DNA from: Methanobacterium sp. UBA279
Lineage (GTDB): Archaea; Methanobacteriota; Methanobacteria; Methanobacteriales; Methanobacteriaceae
Assembly (NCBI GenBank): GCA_002502855.1
Contig: DAQK01000033.1
Coordinates: 32,679 to 96,678 of the forward strand
Length of the DNA: 64,000 nucleotides
Direction of reading: 5' to 3'
The notes under the pieces: generated by a model
Seen by the model: the letters and a program-made list of their open reading frames with translations, nothing else
The model's database searches: none
What the model was told of the DNA's origin: nothing
Position numbers and translations under genes: made by a program
Shown: piece after piece, positions 46,539 to 57,414 of the stretch
Layout: each line of letters opens with the position of its first letter
How positions within the stretch are numbered: the first letter of the stretch is position 1

Positions 46539-46619
46539 TTAAAAAGTAAAAAAAGAGGCTATTTAACAAAAATTAAATAAAAAAGGGTTAAATTTTATAA
46601 CCAAAAAAAATTTAATGGT

Positions 46620-46680
46620 TATTTTTTACCCTGGAAATCCTTCATAACCTCATTTAAGAAATCGGTGTGTTCTACTAAAC
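46620..46680 (-). pseudogene. C-terminal remnant of a truncated gene
   Basis: The minus strand reads VEHTDFLNEVMKDFQGKK and then stop, a plausible protein C-terminus with no upstream gene body. The transposase remnant begins directly beyond, so the body was probably removed or separated by that insertion. Identity unknown. Confidence 0.3.
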
Positions 46681-46689
46681 TAAACTAGA

Positions 46690-47670
46690 TATGAAATTAA
46701 ATCCAGGTTCAACTTATGATGAAGAGGTGAAACAAAATCCGGCATTAATTAACACTTTACAACGTGTTTTTCACTACGAAATATAGCTTAAATCATCGAA
46801 CTAACATGGCATAAAAGGCCATCACCACAATCAATCAAAAAAAAACTGGCTAACACAATCAATCTAAACAGAAGAACAAACTATGAAAACATCATATTCA
46901 GGATATTACAACTATGATGAACGATACGTTAAAATTAACGGCCAATGGATGTACAGATTAGCATTATTGGACATTAAAAACAATATTTTAGCAACAGAAA
47001 AGATTAGTAAAAACTCTAAACTACCAACTTGTAAAAACCTTTTTAAAAGAAATTACAAAACCAATATACCCCTAATAGCAATAACAACAGATTCCAAACC
47101 ATACTACAGAAGTATAACAGACAAATTAAACGTCAAACATCAATTAGGCATATTCCACTTCAAAAAAAGAAATAAATACATGGATAAAAAAATACTTAAA
47201 AGAAAAAATAAAACAGATCAAGAAGAACTAAACAAAATACAGCATTATATTTTGAAATAATAGATTCTAAAAACCATAAAACAGCAAAAAAATTTATTCA
47301 ACAAACTAAAAACAAGAAAATAAACAACATACCACAAGTATTCAGAAAAAATAATAACAAAAAAAAATTTTCCTTATACACTTCGAAAGATATGTAAATT
47401 ATCTAAAATACCAAAATATCAGTAAAACCACTAATAAAATAGAAAACTACTTCAGAACCACACTACCCCAAAGCAAATAAAGAATATACAAAACAATACA
47501 AGGATTACAAGAGTATTTAACACTACAAAAAGAAAAAATGGGACAAATCCCACAAAATAATCAAAAACAACTAAAAAAAATGGACAAACACTTAATTGTT
47601 AATATGATATCTTATAAATTAAGACATCCTGATGCATGTGAAGTAAAAAATCAGCTAAGCTAGGGATTTT
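46690..47670 (+). pseudogene. Degraded DDE transposase
   Basis: The best piece (46883-47260) contains SGYYNYDERYVKINGQWMYR and LALLDIKNNILATEKIS, then AITTDSKPYYRSITDKLNVK and HQLGIFHFKKR, which read like the catalytic region of an archaeal DDE transposase with two Asp. Flanking pieces continue in other frames to about 47600 (NKIENYFRTTLPQSK-like). Very AT-rich and full of stops, so an old insertion. Family uncertain; ends not found. Confidence 0.5.
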
Positions 47671-47709
47671 ACTTAAAAACTATGCAGAAATTAACCTAAA
47701 AACCAATGC

Positions 47710-48141
47710 TTAATATTTCATAATCATCTTAATTTTCTCTAGTTCTTTAGCAATTTTATCCCTTTTTTTAGATAATACGTCCTCAGAGTCCATTTTAAGA
47801 GCTTTTGTAGGACAGGTTAACACACAGATGGGTTTTTCACGGTCTATGCACAGGTTGCACTTTTTAGCTACCCCTGATTCATTGATATATATGGCTCCTA
47901 TGGGGCAGGCATCTCTGCAGAGACCACAGCCAATGCATACTTCCTCATCTATTATTATGGCACCGTTCATCTCCTCTATAGCGTCTTCTGGGCAAACCGT
48001 GAGACAGGGTGCTCTCTCTGGTGAGCAGTGCAGACAGAATATGGGCACTCCATTTATAACCCGGATGGCGTTCTGGGGGCAGGTCCTCTCACACCGGGAA
48101 CATTCCTCGCATAGTTCTGGGGTGGATATCAGTTCCTTCAT
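47710..48141 (-). CDS. porF: PorF, ferredoxin-type subunit of the pyruvate oxidoreductase operon
   Basis: 143 aa with repeated [4Fe-4S] motifs: [44 protein letters not shown] and [17 protein letters not shown]. It is a polyferredoxin-type electron carrier at the end of porCDABEF, overlapping porE by 4 bp. It probably links the core enzyme to ferredoxin pools or biosynthetic acceptors. Confidence 0.88.
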   Translation of the reverse strand: MKELISTPELCEECSRCERTCPQNAIRVINGVPIFCLHCSPERAPCLTVCPEDAIEEMNGAIIIDEEVCIGCGLCRDACPIGAIYINESGVAKKCNLCIDREKPICVLTCPTKALKMDSEDVLSKKRDKIAKELEKIKMIMKY

Positions 48142-48644
48142 TTCGATTCCTCCCTGTGTAGTGCCTTCATCGCCCGGGTTTTACTGGTTAATATGTTGAC
48201 GAATTGGGTTTTCTTCCTCTTCTTACCCAGTCCGGTGAGTTTCTCGATGTGCTGTTTCTGTTTTTCCAGTTTAAGTTTTTCAGTGTCCACCAGTGCTATG
48301 GCCCGTTTTGAGCAGGCCTTAATACAGGCTGGAGTGCCCAGGTCAGGGCACTGATTACATCGGTGGGCTTTCCTTTCATGGATGCTGATGCTTCCGAAGG
48401 GGCAGACCATCATACACAGTCCACAGCCGATACACTTGCTATCCGTGATTCCCTCTTCATCGATGGCTTCTGTGGGACAGATAAGCTGGCAGGGTGCATC
48501 TTCGCAGTGCTGGCAGACTATGGGATAGTATGAATCATCGACTTCCCTGATGGTTATCCGGGAAGTGCCGTATAATCCGGCGCAGGCCTTTTCACAATCC
48601 AGACAGCCGTCACAGACATCTGGTTGAGTTAGTATCTTCTTCAA
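48138..48644 (-). CDS. porE: PorE, ferredoxin-type subunit of the pyruvate oxidoreductase operon
   Basis: 168 aa with four Cys clusters ([53 protein letters not shown]) and a basic C-terminal tail. It follows porB by 15 bp. It is homologous in design to PorF and carries electrons for pyruvate synthesis or oxidation. Confidence 0.88.
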   Translation of the reverse strand: MKKILTQPDVCDGCLDCEKACAGLYGTSRITIREVDDSYYPIVCQHCEDAPCQLICPTEAIDEEGITDSKCIGCGLCMMVCPFGSISIHERKAHRCNQCPDLGTPACIKACSKRAIALVDTEKLKLEKQKQHIEKLTGLGKKRKKTQFVNILTSKTRAMKALHREESK

Positions 48645-48659
48645 AACTGTATCCCCATT

Positions 48660-49526
48660 TTATATTTTGAGCTCCGCACAAACCTGGTCCACGTAGTTCT
48701 GGATTTTCTCTTTCTCTTCATCGGCCAGGTGTTTAAATCTTTTCTGGGCCTCCAGGTAAACGTTAACTGGTTTTCGCTCTAAAGGTCGGTAGGTTATCTT
48801 AAATTCTCCTTCTTCAATTTCATAGAGTAACCATGAACCAGTTTCCACGGCTAGTCTCCCGAGTTCTATGGTTTTTGAGGGGTCGTATCCCCATCCAGTG
48901 GTACATGGCTGGTGGAGGTGGATATAGGCCGGTCCTTCTATCTCCTTGGCCTTCTGGACCTTTTTCATGAAGTCCTCTGGGTAAGAGATGGATGCCGTGG
49001 CCACGTAGGGCACTCCATGTGCGGCCATGATCATGGGTATGTTCTTTTTGGGCTTGTTTTCACCGAAACTTTCTTTTCCATGGGGTGATGTAGTGGTTGA
49101 CGCACCGTAAGGGGTGGCTCCACTTCTCTGGACCCCGGTGTTCATGTACGCTTCGTTATCGTAACAGATGTAAATTAAATTATGACCCCGCTCCATAGCT
49201 CCTGAAAGGGATTGTAATCCGATATCCGCGGTTCCACCGTCTCCAACAAAGGCCACTACAGTAACATCATCTTTTCCCTGTGCTTTAAGAGCCCTTTCAA
49301 CTCCGCTAGCTACTGCACCGGCATTTTCAAAGGCAACGTGTATCCAGGGAATCTTCCAGGAAGTTTCTGGATAGGGGGTGGTTATAATTTCCAGGCAACC
49401 GGTGGCCGATACGGCTACGGTGTTTTCTCCCAGCATCTTCAGGGCCAATCTGACCCCTATGGTGGCACCGCATCCAGCGCATGCTCTGTGTCCTGGTGCT
49501 AGAAATTCTTTTTCTGGTATATCCAT
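48660..49526 (-). CDS. porB: PorB, pyruvate:ferredoxin oxidoreductase beta subunit
   Basis: 288 aa carrying the thiamine diphosphate site ([20 protein letters not shown] with the later NEAYMNTG) and a [4Fe-4S] cluster formed by GHRACAGCG plus a distant Cys (HQPCTTG). It works with PorA, C and D to make pyruvate from acetyl-CoA and CO2, the entry to biosynthesis in methanogens. It is 2 bp from porA. Confidence 0.95.
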   Translation of the reverse strand: MDIPEKEFLAPGHRACAGCGATIGVRLALKMLGENTVAVSATGCLEIITTPYPETSWKIPWIHVAFENAGAVASGVERALKAQGKDDVTVVAFVGDGGTADIGLQSLSGAMERGHNLIYICYDNEAYMNTGVQRSGATPYGASTTTSPHGKESFGENKPKKNIPMIMAAHGVPYVATASISYPEDFMKKVQKAKEIEGPAYIHLHQPCTTGWGYDPSKTIELGRLAVETGSWLLYEIEEGEFKITYRPLERKPVNVYLEAQKRFKHLADEEKEKIQNYVDQVCAELKI

Positions 49527-49528
49527 GT

Positions 49529-50686
49529 TTATTCCTCCTCCTTTAATCCGATCCAGTTGATCTGGTTAGTCTCGGTCGTTGGATTTCTGGTTTTCTCGAC
49601 TATGCCGATTATATCGTCGGGGGAGACTTCACGTCCTCCCAGTCCCAGTATGAATCCAGATGCATCTACATCCATCTTGGCTTTAATCTCGTTGAATAAG
49701 ACTCCTCCAATTCCGAAGGAGATGTTTTTATCTAAAACGGCTATTCTACGGGCTCTTTTAACTGCTTCGTATATATCTTCCTGGGGGAAGGGCCGGTAGG
49801 AGATAAGCTTTAGGAGACCTACTTTTTCTCCCTTTTCCCTGAGGCGGTCTATCACGGTTTTTATGGTTCCGCAGATGGATCCCATAGCTATCAGGATGAT
49901 TTCAGCGTCTTCAGTCTTGTACTTTTCAACCAGGTCGTATTTTCGTCCGAAAACTTCTTCAAATTCTTTATTAACTCTTCTTATGATATCCTTGGCTCCT
50001 TCCATGGCCACTTCCATGTCGTGTCTGGCTTCCATGTAGTAGTCCGGGTCGGTGAAGGTTCCCAGGGACATAGGATCCTTGGGATCCAGGTAGGATATCG
50101 GTTCGTATGGTGGTAAAAATTTATCCACATCTTCCTGTGAGGGGATGTCTACCGGTTCAACCGTATGGGTTAATATGAAACCGTCTACACAGACCATACT
50201 GGGAAGTAGTACTTCATGGTCTTCAGATATTTTATAAGCTTGAATTACAAAGTCCATGGCTTCCTGGGCATTTTCAGCGAAAAACTGCATCCACCCAGTA
50301 TCTCTTTCAGAGATGGAGTCCTGTTGGTCGTTCCATATACTTAAAGGTGCAGATAGTGCTCTGTTTGCATTTCCCATTACTATGGGTGTTCTCATACCGG
50401 CGGCCACGAATAATATTTCATGCATCAGGGCCAGGCCCTGGGATGATGTGGCGGTGAAGGTTCGCACTCCAGCGCCTGAGGCGCCTACCGCGGCACTTAT
50501 GGAGCTGTGCTCTGATTCGACCATTATATACTCGGCTCTAAGATCCCCATCGGCCACGAATTGGGCCAGGTATTCTGAGATGGTTGTCTGGGGTGTTATG
50601 GGGAAAACCGGGACTACTTCCGGTTTGCACATTTTAACTGCTTCGGCAATGGCCCTGTTTGTAGAGATAACCTTAATCATACTCAT
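49529..50686 (-). CDS. porA: PorA, pyruvate:ferredoxin oxidoreductase alpha subunit
   Basis: 385 aa. The N-terminal part has [20 protein letters not shown] and the substrate-binding region [10 protein letters not shown]; the C-terminal domain includes [22 protein letters not shown]. It contains the pyruvate-binding site of the alpha2beta2gamma2delta2 complex. It overlaps porD by 4 bp. Confidence 0.95.
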   Translation of the reverse strand: MSMIKVISTNRAIAEAVKMCKPEVVPVFPITPQTTISEYLAQFVADGDLRAEYIMVESEHSSISAAVGASGAGVRTFTATSSQGLALMHEILFVAAGMRTPIVMGNANRALSAPLSIWNDQQDSISERDTGWMQFFAENAQEAMDFVIQAYKISEDHEVLLPSMVCVDGFILTHTVEPVDIPSQEDVDKFLPPYEPISYLDPKDPMSLGTFTDPDYYMEARHDMEVAMEGAKDIIRRVNKEFEEVFGRKYDLVEKYKTEDAEIILIAMGSICGTIKTVIDRLREKGEKVGLLKLISYRPFPQEDIYEAVKRARRIAVLDKNISFGIGGVLFNEIKAKMDVDASGFILGLGGREVSPDDIIGIVEKTRNPTTETNQINWIGLKEEE

Positions 50687-50925
50687 TCCCTCTCCATTTT
50701 AATCGCTTCTACCGGGCATTCTTCGGCACAGATACCGCAGCCTTTACAGTAATCATAGTCTATATCGTAATCTTTATTTATGCAGCCTTCTGGACAAAAT
50801 AAAATACAATTTCCACAATCTATACATTTTTCTTTGTCTAAAATGGGTTTGAATGTTCTCCAGCTACCTGTTTTATTTTTCACGCTACTTCCAGGTTCTT
50901 TAACAGTAGCTCCTACGGATGTCAT
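50683..50925 (-). CDS. porD: PorD, 2[4Fe-4S] ferredoxin subunit
   Basis: 80 aa with two clusters, [15 protein letters not shown] and [16 protein letters not shown], the standard delta subunit passing electrons from PorB to external ferredoxin. It is located between porC (9 bp away) and porA. Confidence 0.95.
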   Translation of the reverse strand: MTSVGATVKEPGSSVKNKTGSWRTFKPILDKEKCIDCGNCILFCPEGCINKDYDIDYDYCKGCGICAEECPVEAIKMERE

Positions 50926-50934
50926 GTGATCACC

Positions 50935-51465
50935 TTACTTTTTAACTTTTTCATAGGCAACTTGGACGGCTTTGGCGTTCTTTTCGCCTATCTTACCAGG
51001 GAATGTTTCTTTAGTAACCTTTTCAATGGAATCCACTGAAACTATACCACTGACACCGGCAAGCGCACCTAACATAACCGTGTTTACTATGGGCACGCCC
51101 AGTATGTCCAGGGCAATTCCAGTGGCATCGATGTTATAGGATTTCACGTCTTTTATAAGATCAACATCATCAGTGGAATTTATTATTACTTTTCCATCTT
51201 CTTTAAGCCCGGATAATACATCTACAGTTTCTAGAAGTGTTTCATCTAAAACAACAACATAATCGGGATTATAAACTTGATACCTTCTTCTTATGGGTTT
51301 ATCAGATATTCTTGAGAAAGCCATAACTGGGGCGCCTTTTCGCTCTGCACCGAAGAATGGGAATGCTTGGCAGTATTTTCCATCTTCAAAAGCTGCCTTT
51401 GCAAGTATCTCAGCAGCTGTTACGGCACCTTGTCCGCCACGTCCGTGAAAACGAATTTCGATCAT
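50935..51465 (-). CDS. porC: PorC, pyruvate:ferredoxin oxidoreductase gamma subunit
   Basis: 176 aa beginning [20 protein letters not shown], the invariant gamma-subunit signature (GRGGQG). It is the first gene of porCDABEF, with GGAGGAAT upstream. The 133-bp divergent gap to the DHPS-like gene should hold promoters for both. Confidence 0.95.
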
Positions 51466-51542
51466 TTTTTTTATTCCTCCATTCCTATACTGATCTATAT
51501 CAACTCATTCCTCATAGTTAATCATTATAAATTGTAATATAT

Positions 51543-51645
51543 ATACGTGATGGTCAATGTGAAGTTTAAGGTAAAAAGATGAAAATCTTAATTTATACGT
51601 GATGGTCAATGTAAAGATCAGAGGTAAAAAGATGAAAATCTTAAT
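51543..51645. repeat. Imperfect tandem duplication over the DHPS-like gene start
   Basis: Two units of about 52 nt (51543-51593 and 51595-51645) share ATACGTGATGGTCAATGT and GGTAAAAAGATGAAAATCTT. The first unit carries a decoy ATG (51579) that starts a 7-codon reading frame with the same MKILI beginning and stops at TGA 51600-51602, just before the true gene. This may act as a short upstream reading frame. Confidence 0.7.
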
Positions 51646-53185
51646 TCTCACTGGAATACTGGCAAGAGGAATAGTGGAGAGAGTAACATCCGAATCTGAA
51701 CATCAGGTTGATACACTGACCATAAACACACCCATAGCTGCCTTTCTAACGCCCAGAAGAATCATCCAGGAACTGGAGAAGCTCGAACTGGAATATCTAA
51801 CCTCCTTTGAGATGATAATCACCCCAGGACTCATCAGAAAAGACGTAAGTCCCGTGGAGGAGAAAACAGGTCTTCCCACATACAAAGGTCCTAAAGACGC
51901 AGCAGATCTCCCGGTGGTCCTGGAGATGATTGAAAAACTGGAATTAAGTCCAAAAATCCCCGCTGACAAACTCATCGAGGATGAACTTAGAAAAAGAGCC
52001 CTGAAATTCATAGAAGATTTCGAAAATGATGGGGTTAATGTTAAGAAGCTCTTGAAAAAGCCGGAAAATATCCTGGTGGGAAACCTGCCCGTGGGGGAAG
52101 ATTTCCCCATGAGGGTGCTCGCCGAGATAGCTAACGCCCCCCTGCTAACAGAGGAGGAACTCCTCAAACGGGCCCAGTACTACCTGGAAAACGGGGCGCA
52201 CATGATCGACATCGGGATGATAGCCGGAGAATCCCTGGAAGATAAGATCCCAGGGATGATTAAGCTGTTGAAGGACAACCTGGGAGACGTACCGGTGAGC
52301 ATAGACAGTCTGAACCCTAAGGAGTTAAAAGTGGCCATTGAATCCGGGGTTGACCTGGTTTTAAGCTTGGACCACGGTAACTTATATGAAGTTTTACCTT
52401 TAATACGGGATCATAAAATACCCGCGGTGATACTACCCACGGATTTCAGCAGAAACTGGACACCATCCACCATTGAAGAGAGGATCAACTCCCTGGAAAA
52501 TCTGATGATAAAATGTAAGGGCATCGATGTCATAGCCGATTTAATACTGGATCCTATAAACAGTAAGAGCATAGTGGATTCCGTGATAGCCTGCCACGAC
52601 TTCAAAAAAAGGAACAGAATACCCCTCTTCATGGGAGTGGGCAACGTCACAGAACTCCTGGACACAGATTCAGTAGGAGCAAACGCACTGCTATCAGGAA
52701 TAGCCATGGAATTAGGAGCAAGCGTACTGTTCACCGTTGAAGAAAGCGGGAAGACACTGGGAAGTGTGCATGAACTCAACGTCTCCTCCAAGATGATGTT
52801 TCTCGCTAAAAGCAGAGGTTCCATCCCCAAAGATCTGGGGATCAACTTACTGGTATTGAAGGATAAGCGGAAGGGCGAAATGGTGGAGGAAGATATTGAC
52901 GTCCCCATAATAGATGGGGTGGAGGACTACGCATTCACCCAGGATCCCCTCGGCAGCTTCAAGATAATAGTAAAAGACGGTATGATAAACGCAGTCCACT
53001 ACAAGAAAATGAAGCCAACTGTATCTATCCAGGGGAAAACAGCAAAAGCCCTATATGACATGATCATAAAAGAGGGATTAATCAGCAGAATAGAACACGC
53101 CACCTACCTGGGGGCAGAACTCCAGAAGGCCGAGATAGCAGCCAAACTGGGTAAAAATTATACGCAGGATTTTCCTTTGTTTTGA
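51632..53185 (+). CDS. Dihydropteroate synthase-related protein
   Basis: I choose ATG 51632 (517 aa; GAGGT 7 nt upstream) over an in-frame ATG at 51599 that lies in the duplicated leader. The N-terminal roughly 160 residues precede a pterin-binding TIM barrel with [20 protein letters not shown] and VPVSIDSLN, followed by a C-terminal extension. It matches the archaeal dihydropteroate synthase-related family, found in methanogens and possibly serving tetrahydromethanopterin synthesis. The exact reaction is not established. Confidence 0.8.
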   Translation: MKILILTGILARGIVERVTSESEHQVDTLTINTPIAAFLTPRRIIQELEKLELEYLTSFEMIITPGLIRKDVSPVEEKTGLPTYKGPKDAADLPVVLEMIEKLELSPKIPADKLIEDELRKRALKFIEDFENDGVNVKKLLKKPENILVGNLPVGEDFPMRVLAEIANAPLLTEEELLKRAQYYLENGAHMIDIGMIAGESLEDKIPGMIKLLKDNLGDVPVSIDSLNPKELKVAIESGVDLVLSLDHGNLYEVLPLIRDHKIPAVILPTDFSRNWTPSTIEERINSLENLMIKCKGIDVIADLILDPINSKSIVDSVIACHDFKKRNRIPLFMGVGNVTELLDTDSVGANALLSGIAMELGASVLFTVEESGKTLGSVHELNVSSKMMFLAKSRGSIPKDLGINLLVLKDKRKGEMVEEDIDVPIIDGVEDYAFTQDPLGSFKIIVKDGMINAVHYKKMKPTVSIQGKTAKALYDMIIKEGLISRIEHATYLGAELQKAEIAAKLGKNYTQDFPLF

Positions 53186-53261
53186 AAAAAAAATTATTTT
53201 GTAATAATTATTTAATAAATAGTAATATTTTTAAATTACTTAATTTAATAATTATCCACAG

Positions 53262-53783
53262 ATGAAAGCAATTAACTTATCTGATATTAATATTCACGAG
53301 ATGACTCCTGATGATGATATAGGATATTTTGACTGTGGAGATGAAGATCTAAATGAATTTATAAGGGAAGATGCTCTTAATCAGATGAATGCAAAAATAA
53401 GTGTGACTTATCTATGCCGGTATAAAGAGCAAGTTGTAGCCTTTTTTATATTATCAGCTGATGCTATAAAAATAAACCTCGATGATTTGGAGAAATTTAG
53501 AGATAAAGACATTCATTATAAAGATTTTCCAGCTTTAAAGATTGGCCGTTTAGGTGTTTGTAATCCTTATCAGGGAAGAAATATAGGTACCCATCTTATA
53601 CTTCTTATAATTGGCCAGGCCTTCAGATTAAGTAAAAAAATTGGTATACGCTATGTTTCAGTGGATGCGTATAAATATTCAGTAGGTTTTTATAAAAAGA
53701 AATATTTCGCTGAATTTATACATGATAGAAGAAGAAAAACTGTTCCCATGTATTTAGATATACTTAAATTAGAGAAATCTTAA
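53262..53783 (+). CDS. GNAT acetyltransferase, TacT-like
   Basis: 173 aa with DEDLNEFIREDALNQMNAKI near the start and an acetyl-CoA loop in IGRLGVCNPYQGRNIGTHL. The opening (FDCGDEDLNEF) is typical of the GNAT group that includes tRNA-acetylating toxins as well as ordinary acetyltransferases. No antitoxin lies upstream. A 47-aa gene is convergent 16 bp downstream. Confidence 0.8.
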   Translation: MKAINLSDINIHEMTPDDDIGYFDCGDEDLNEFIREDALNQMNAKISVTYLCRYKEQVVAFFILSADAIKINLDDLEKFRDKDIHYKDFPALKIGRLGVCNPYQGRNIGTHLILLIIGQAFRLSKKIGIRYVSVDAYKYSVGFYKKKYFAEFIHDRRRKTVPMYLDILKLEKS

Positions 53784-53798
53784 GTACTATCTAGTAAA

Positions 53799-53942
53799 TT
53801 AGAAAGGATGTTTTTTATAGGTTTCTATGGCTTTTTTCAGGAATTCAACCTCTTCTTTAGTGGGAGGTTTTTCCATTTTCTTTAAAAATCTTAGAGCATC
53901 CTTACCTTTAAGTATTGGGGTTGGAGCTATTGGAGTTGCCAT
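53799..53942 (-). CDS. 47-aa protein convergent with the GNAT gene
   Basis: ATG 53942 to TAA 53799. Pro-rich N-terminus (MATPIAPTPILKGKDALRF) and then a charged helix (PPTKEEVEFLKKAIETY). The pattern PxLKGKDAxRFLK resembles small prokaryotic proteins often found near toxin-like genes, from memory. A helix-forming antitoxin role beside the GNAT is possible but unproven. GGTGAT precedes the start. Confidence 0.6.
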   Translation of the reverse strand: MATPIAPTPILKGKDALRFLKKMEKPPTKEEVEFLKKAIETYKKHPF

Positions 53943-54190
53943 GAAAATCACCTTTTGTTATATAATTTATTGAGTAATTATATTGATTACTATCTATATG
54001 AATATCTATCATTTGTTAAGTTAAACTGATTTTAGTAATTCGAAGTATTGTAATTATACATAAACACAATGAAGTTCTTCTATATTATATAGATATTAAT
54101 TGGTTGTCTATTTAAGTACAATATATTCATTATTAATAAATCTCCATTGTATCAATAAAAGCATATATCTATATCTTCACGGAGTTTAAA

Positions 54191-55132
54191 ATGAACACAT
54201 GCAGTAAATGCGGTAACCAGCAGATCATAATCCAAAAAAAACATTCCGGCCAGAGCCTGTGCCAGGAATGCTTCATAGAATCCATCAATGAAAAGGTTCT
54301 AAAGGACACTCGCAAGTACAAGCTTCTAGAAAAAGGCGACAAGGTTTTAATGGCCCTATCCGGTGGAAAGGACAGTGTCGTGGCTTTACATATCCTGAAC
54401 CTCCTCCGGGAGAAGAACATCATTGACATAGTCGCGGTAACCATAGACGAAGGAATAAAGGGTTATCGTGAGAAAGGAATAGAAATCGCCAAAGGTAATA
54501 CAAGAACGCTGGGAATAGAGCATAGAGTGGTGAGTTTCAAGGAATACTTCGGCCGGACCTTGGATGAGATGATGGGCCAGGATGGTACAAGACCCCAGGG
54601 TGATACTGAGCCAAGGCACGCCTGCACCTACTGCGGAGTATTCCGCCGGTGGATCTTAAACCGGGTGGCCCAGGAAGAAGGGGCCACCAAGATAGCAACC
54701 GGCCATAACCTGGACGATGAGACCCAGTCCATACTCATGAACTACTTGGAGGGGAACATCAACAACCTCATCCGCATCGGACCCAAATCAGAGTCCCGGG
54801 ATGAAAGGTTCACCGTGAAAATCAAACCATTAAGGGAGATACCTGAAAAGGAGATAGGGCTTTATGCCATAGCAGCCGACTTAAATGTGCACCTTGCCGG
54901 ATGTCCCTATGTAGGCGAGTCATTCCGGAGAGAAATAGGTGGGTTTATAAAGGAATTATCAGAAAATCATCCCACCATCATGTATTCCACTCTACGGGGA
55001 TTCGATAAGATAAAATCTATCCTAAAGAAGGAATTAACTCCCAAGGGAAACACGGGTGAATGCAGGAGATGTGGAGAGCCATCGGCAGGAGAGCTGTGTA
55101 AAGCGTGCAGTTTCTTAGAGGGATGGGAATAA
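54191..55132 (+). CDS. TtuA/Ncs6-family tRNA 2-thiolation enzyme
   Basis: 313 aa. An N-terminal zinc ribbon (CSKCG..CQEC, 4-27), the ATP PP-loop SGGKDS (57-62), the Fe-S site Cys pair in [11 protein letters not shown] with a third Cys in AGCPYVGES, and a C-terminal zinc ribbon (CRRCG..CKAC). It thiolates tRNA uridine using sulfur from a ubiquitin-like carrier, and the gene for such a carrier follows 62 bp downstream. Which uridine (position 34 or 54) is not decided by sequence alone. Confidence 0.9.
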   Translation: MNTCSKCGNQQIIIQKKHSGQSLCQECFIESINEKVLKDTRKYKLLEKGDKVLMALSGGKDSVVALHILNLLREKNIIDIVAVTIDEGIKGYREKGIEIAKGNTRTLGIEHRVVSFKEYFGRTLDEMMGQDGTRPQGDTEPRHACTYCGVFRRWILNRVAQEEGATKIATGHNLDDETQSILMNYLEGNINNLIRIGPKSESRDERFTVKIKPLREIPEKEIGLYAIAADLNVHLAGCPYVGESFRREIGGFIKELSENHPTIMYSTLRGFDKIKSILKKELTPKGNTGECRRCGEPSAGELCKACSFLEGWE

Positions 55133-55194
55133 ATTTATAATAAATGAATATTTTAGTAATAGGGGATTAATCTGGTAAATTTGAGGACAATAAT

Positions 55195-55395
55195 ATGCAG
55201 GTCAAGGTAATATTTGGAGAAGAGAACTTAACAGAAGATGTTCCTGAGGATTACACCATAAAAGAGCTCCTGAAGAAGTTAGAGATACCATCAGAAACAG
55301 TGGTGGTTAAGAAAAATGAAGCGATAGTCATCGAGGAAGAGCTGATCCAGGAAGGAGACACCCTGGAGATTATAAAGGTTATATTCGGTGGTTGA
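55195..55395 (+). CDS. Ubiquitin-like sulfur carrier (MoaD/ThiS/SAMP type)
   Basis: 66 aa, beta-grasp size, ending in VIFGG. The C-terminal Gly-Gly is the site that is adenylated and converted to thiocarboxylate. Adjacent to the TtuA-like gene, so it is the likely sulfur donor for tRNA thiolation, and it could also act in SAMP-style protein tagging. Confidence 0.9.
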   Translation: MQVKVIFGEENLTEDVPEDYTIKELLKKLEIPSETVVVKKNEAIVIEEELIQEGDTLEIIKVIFGG

Positions 55396-55452
55396 AAGCC
55401 TAGGATACAGTGGCTGAAATAACCGTAGATGAAAACGTAGGGTAGGGCGTAA

Positions 55453-56466
55453 ATGGAAAACACAGAAATCTTAGAAGAACACATATCCCGGTATTTCACC
55501 ATAAGAAACTACTCAACAGACCCTGAAAATCCTTATTTTATACTGGGAGATTATGATACAGACAGATTCGCCCAGCTAACCAGGGAACTGGAAGGGATAG
55601 GATACACACCATGGCTGGAGGAAGTTGAAGGAAACTACTATCTCCAGTTAAGTGAATCACCTCCCAGGGGGAAATCAAGGTACCATGTCCAGATTATACT
55701 CTTCATCGTCACCATAGCAACCACCATTTTCGCGGGGTATTTCTTCGGTAGTGGCAGTATCATAGACGGAATAGCCTTTTCAGCTGCCATCATGGCCATA
55801 CTCGGTACCCATGAGCTCGCACATTACTTCGCCGCCAGGAAATATGATGTAGAGGCCACTCTACCCTACTTCATACCGGCACCCACACTCATCGGGACCT
55901 TTGGAGCGGTGATAAATGTTAAATCACCCATACCCAATAAAAACGCCCTCTTTGATCTGGGGGCCAGCGGTCCCCTGGCAGGGCTTATCATCACCATCCC
56001 TGTATTATTTATTGGGATATACCTCTCCACAGTGGAGCCCTTACAGGCCGGGTCGGTCATATTCAACCCACCATTGCTAATGAGTATTATAGCCTACATC
56101 GCAGCCCCGGTGGTCCCTGAGGGGTATATGCTCAGCATTCATCCAGTGGCGTTCGCCGGCTGGGTGGGTATAGTGGTTACCATGCTCAACCTGATGCCTG
56201 TCGCCTTTTTAGACGGTGGACATATCTCCCGGTCAATTTTCAAACGGAAATTCCATAAAATCGTCTCCATTGCAGGTATAATAGTGACTGTGATTTTAGG
56301 CTGGATACCCATGGCCGTCTTAATGGCCATCATATTGTTCCTGTCCCGGGAACACCCCGGAGCCATGGACAATGTGGGAAAATTAAGCAGAAACCGTAAA
56401 ATATTATCTGTGGCACTGGTGGTGGTTTTACTGTTATGCCTGGCACCGGCCCCTTCATATATATAA
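55453..56466 (+). CDS. Site-2 protease (M50) family membrane peptidase
   Basis: 337 aa with a soluble N-terminus (1-75) and six or more membrane helices. Zinc site HELAH at residues 120-124 and the third ligand in NLMPVAFLDGGH. Intramembrane protease that would cleave membrane-bound regulators or leftover signal sequences. It follows the sulfur-carrier gene by 57 bp. Confidence 0.9.
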   Translation: MENTEILEEHISRYFTIRNYSTDPENPYFILGDYDTDRFAQLTRELEGIGYTPWLEEVEGNYYLQLSESPPRGKSRYHVQIILFIVTIATTIFAGYFFGSGSIIDGIAFSAAIMAILGTHELAHYFAARKYDVEATLPYFIPAPTLIGTFGAVINVKSPIPNKNALFDLGASGPLAGLIITIPVLFIGIYLSTVEPLQAGSVIFNPPLLMSIIAYIAAPVVPEGYMLSIHPVAFAGWVGIVVTMLNLMPVAFLDGGHISRSIFKRKFHKIVSIAGIIVTVILGWIPMAVLMAIILFLSREHPGAMDNVGKLSRNRKILSVALVVVLLLCLAPAPSYI

Positions 56467-56526
56467 TATATGGTAGTCAATTTAAAATTTGAAATCTAAA
56501 GAATGTTTAAATAGAGGCACGTTTTA

Positions 56527-57390
56527 ATGAAAGTTTACTACGAATGCGCACCGTGTTTCCTCCGGCAGGCCCGGGAGGCCCTGGATATGGCGACAACAGA
56601 TGATGAACTGAAACTGGAGATAATGGAAGAGCTAACCAGTATTGTAGGGGAGAATTTCCGTAAAGGAGCAGTTTCCAATAAGATAGGGACCAGAGTCCAC
56701 CGAACTATAAAGGAGAGGACTGGAAATGAGGATCCCTACCTGATCCAGAAGGAAAAGTGTAACCAGATAGCCCAGCAATTCTTACCAGCAATCGAAAAGC
56801 TCTTGGAAGAAGATAACTCCCTTATAAACTATCTTAAGGTAGCTATCACTGGTAATATAATAGATTTCGGTGCATTGGGACTCGATAGGGATATAGAAGC
56901 CCTGATCACCGAGACCATGCAGAAGGATCTGGCAGTGGATCACTCTGATCTACTGGAAGAAGAGTTACAGAAGGCAGGGAAGGTCCTGTACTTGGTGGAT
57001 AACATTGGGGAAATCGTCTTTGACAAGTTACTAATCGAGAAACTCAGGGAGGACTATCAGGTGGGAGTTACGGTAGCGCTGAAGGAAAAACCTATACTCA
57101 ACGACGCCTGCATCCCTGACGCCCTGGAGATAGGTTTAGATGAAGTTGCTGAGTTAACAACCATAGGTACAGACTCCATAGGAGTTATTTACGAGGACTT
57201 TTCACCAGAATTTGTGGAGAGATTCCAGGAAGCGGATCTGGTAATTGCCAAGGGACTGGGTAACTACGAAGGGCTGGACGAAATTGTACCCGGTGATAAG
57301 CCAATATTCTGCCTTTTAAATGTTAAATGCCGGCCAATAGCTCTGAATATTGGCGTGGAAGTTGGAGATAACGTTGTGTTAAAACTTTAA
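56527..57390 (+). CDS. DUF89 metal-dependent phosphatase-like protein
   Basis: 287 aa beginning KVYYECAPCFLRQAREAL, the CxxC signature of archaeal DUF89 proteins, with the catalytic loop LVDNIGEIVFDKLL and VIAKGLGNYEGL. The DUF89 family includes metabolite damage-control phosphatases. Substrate unknown. Confidence 0.85.
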   Translation: MKVYYECAPCFLRQAREALDMATTDDELKLEIMEELTSIVGENFRKGAVSNKIGTRVHRTIKERTGNEDPYLIQKEKCNQIAQQFLPAIEKLLEEDNSLINYLKVAITGNIIDFGALGLDRDIEALITETMQKDLAVDHSDLLEEELQKAGKVLYLVDNIGEIVFDKLLIEKLREDYQVGVTVALKEKPILNDACIPDALEIGLDEVAELTTIGTDSIGVIYEDFSPEFVERFQEADLVIAKGLGNYEGLDEIVPGDKPIFCLLNVKCRPIALNIGVEVGDNVVLKL

Positions 57391-57414
57391 TCTAAACAAA
57401 ATGGTGGGTGAAAT

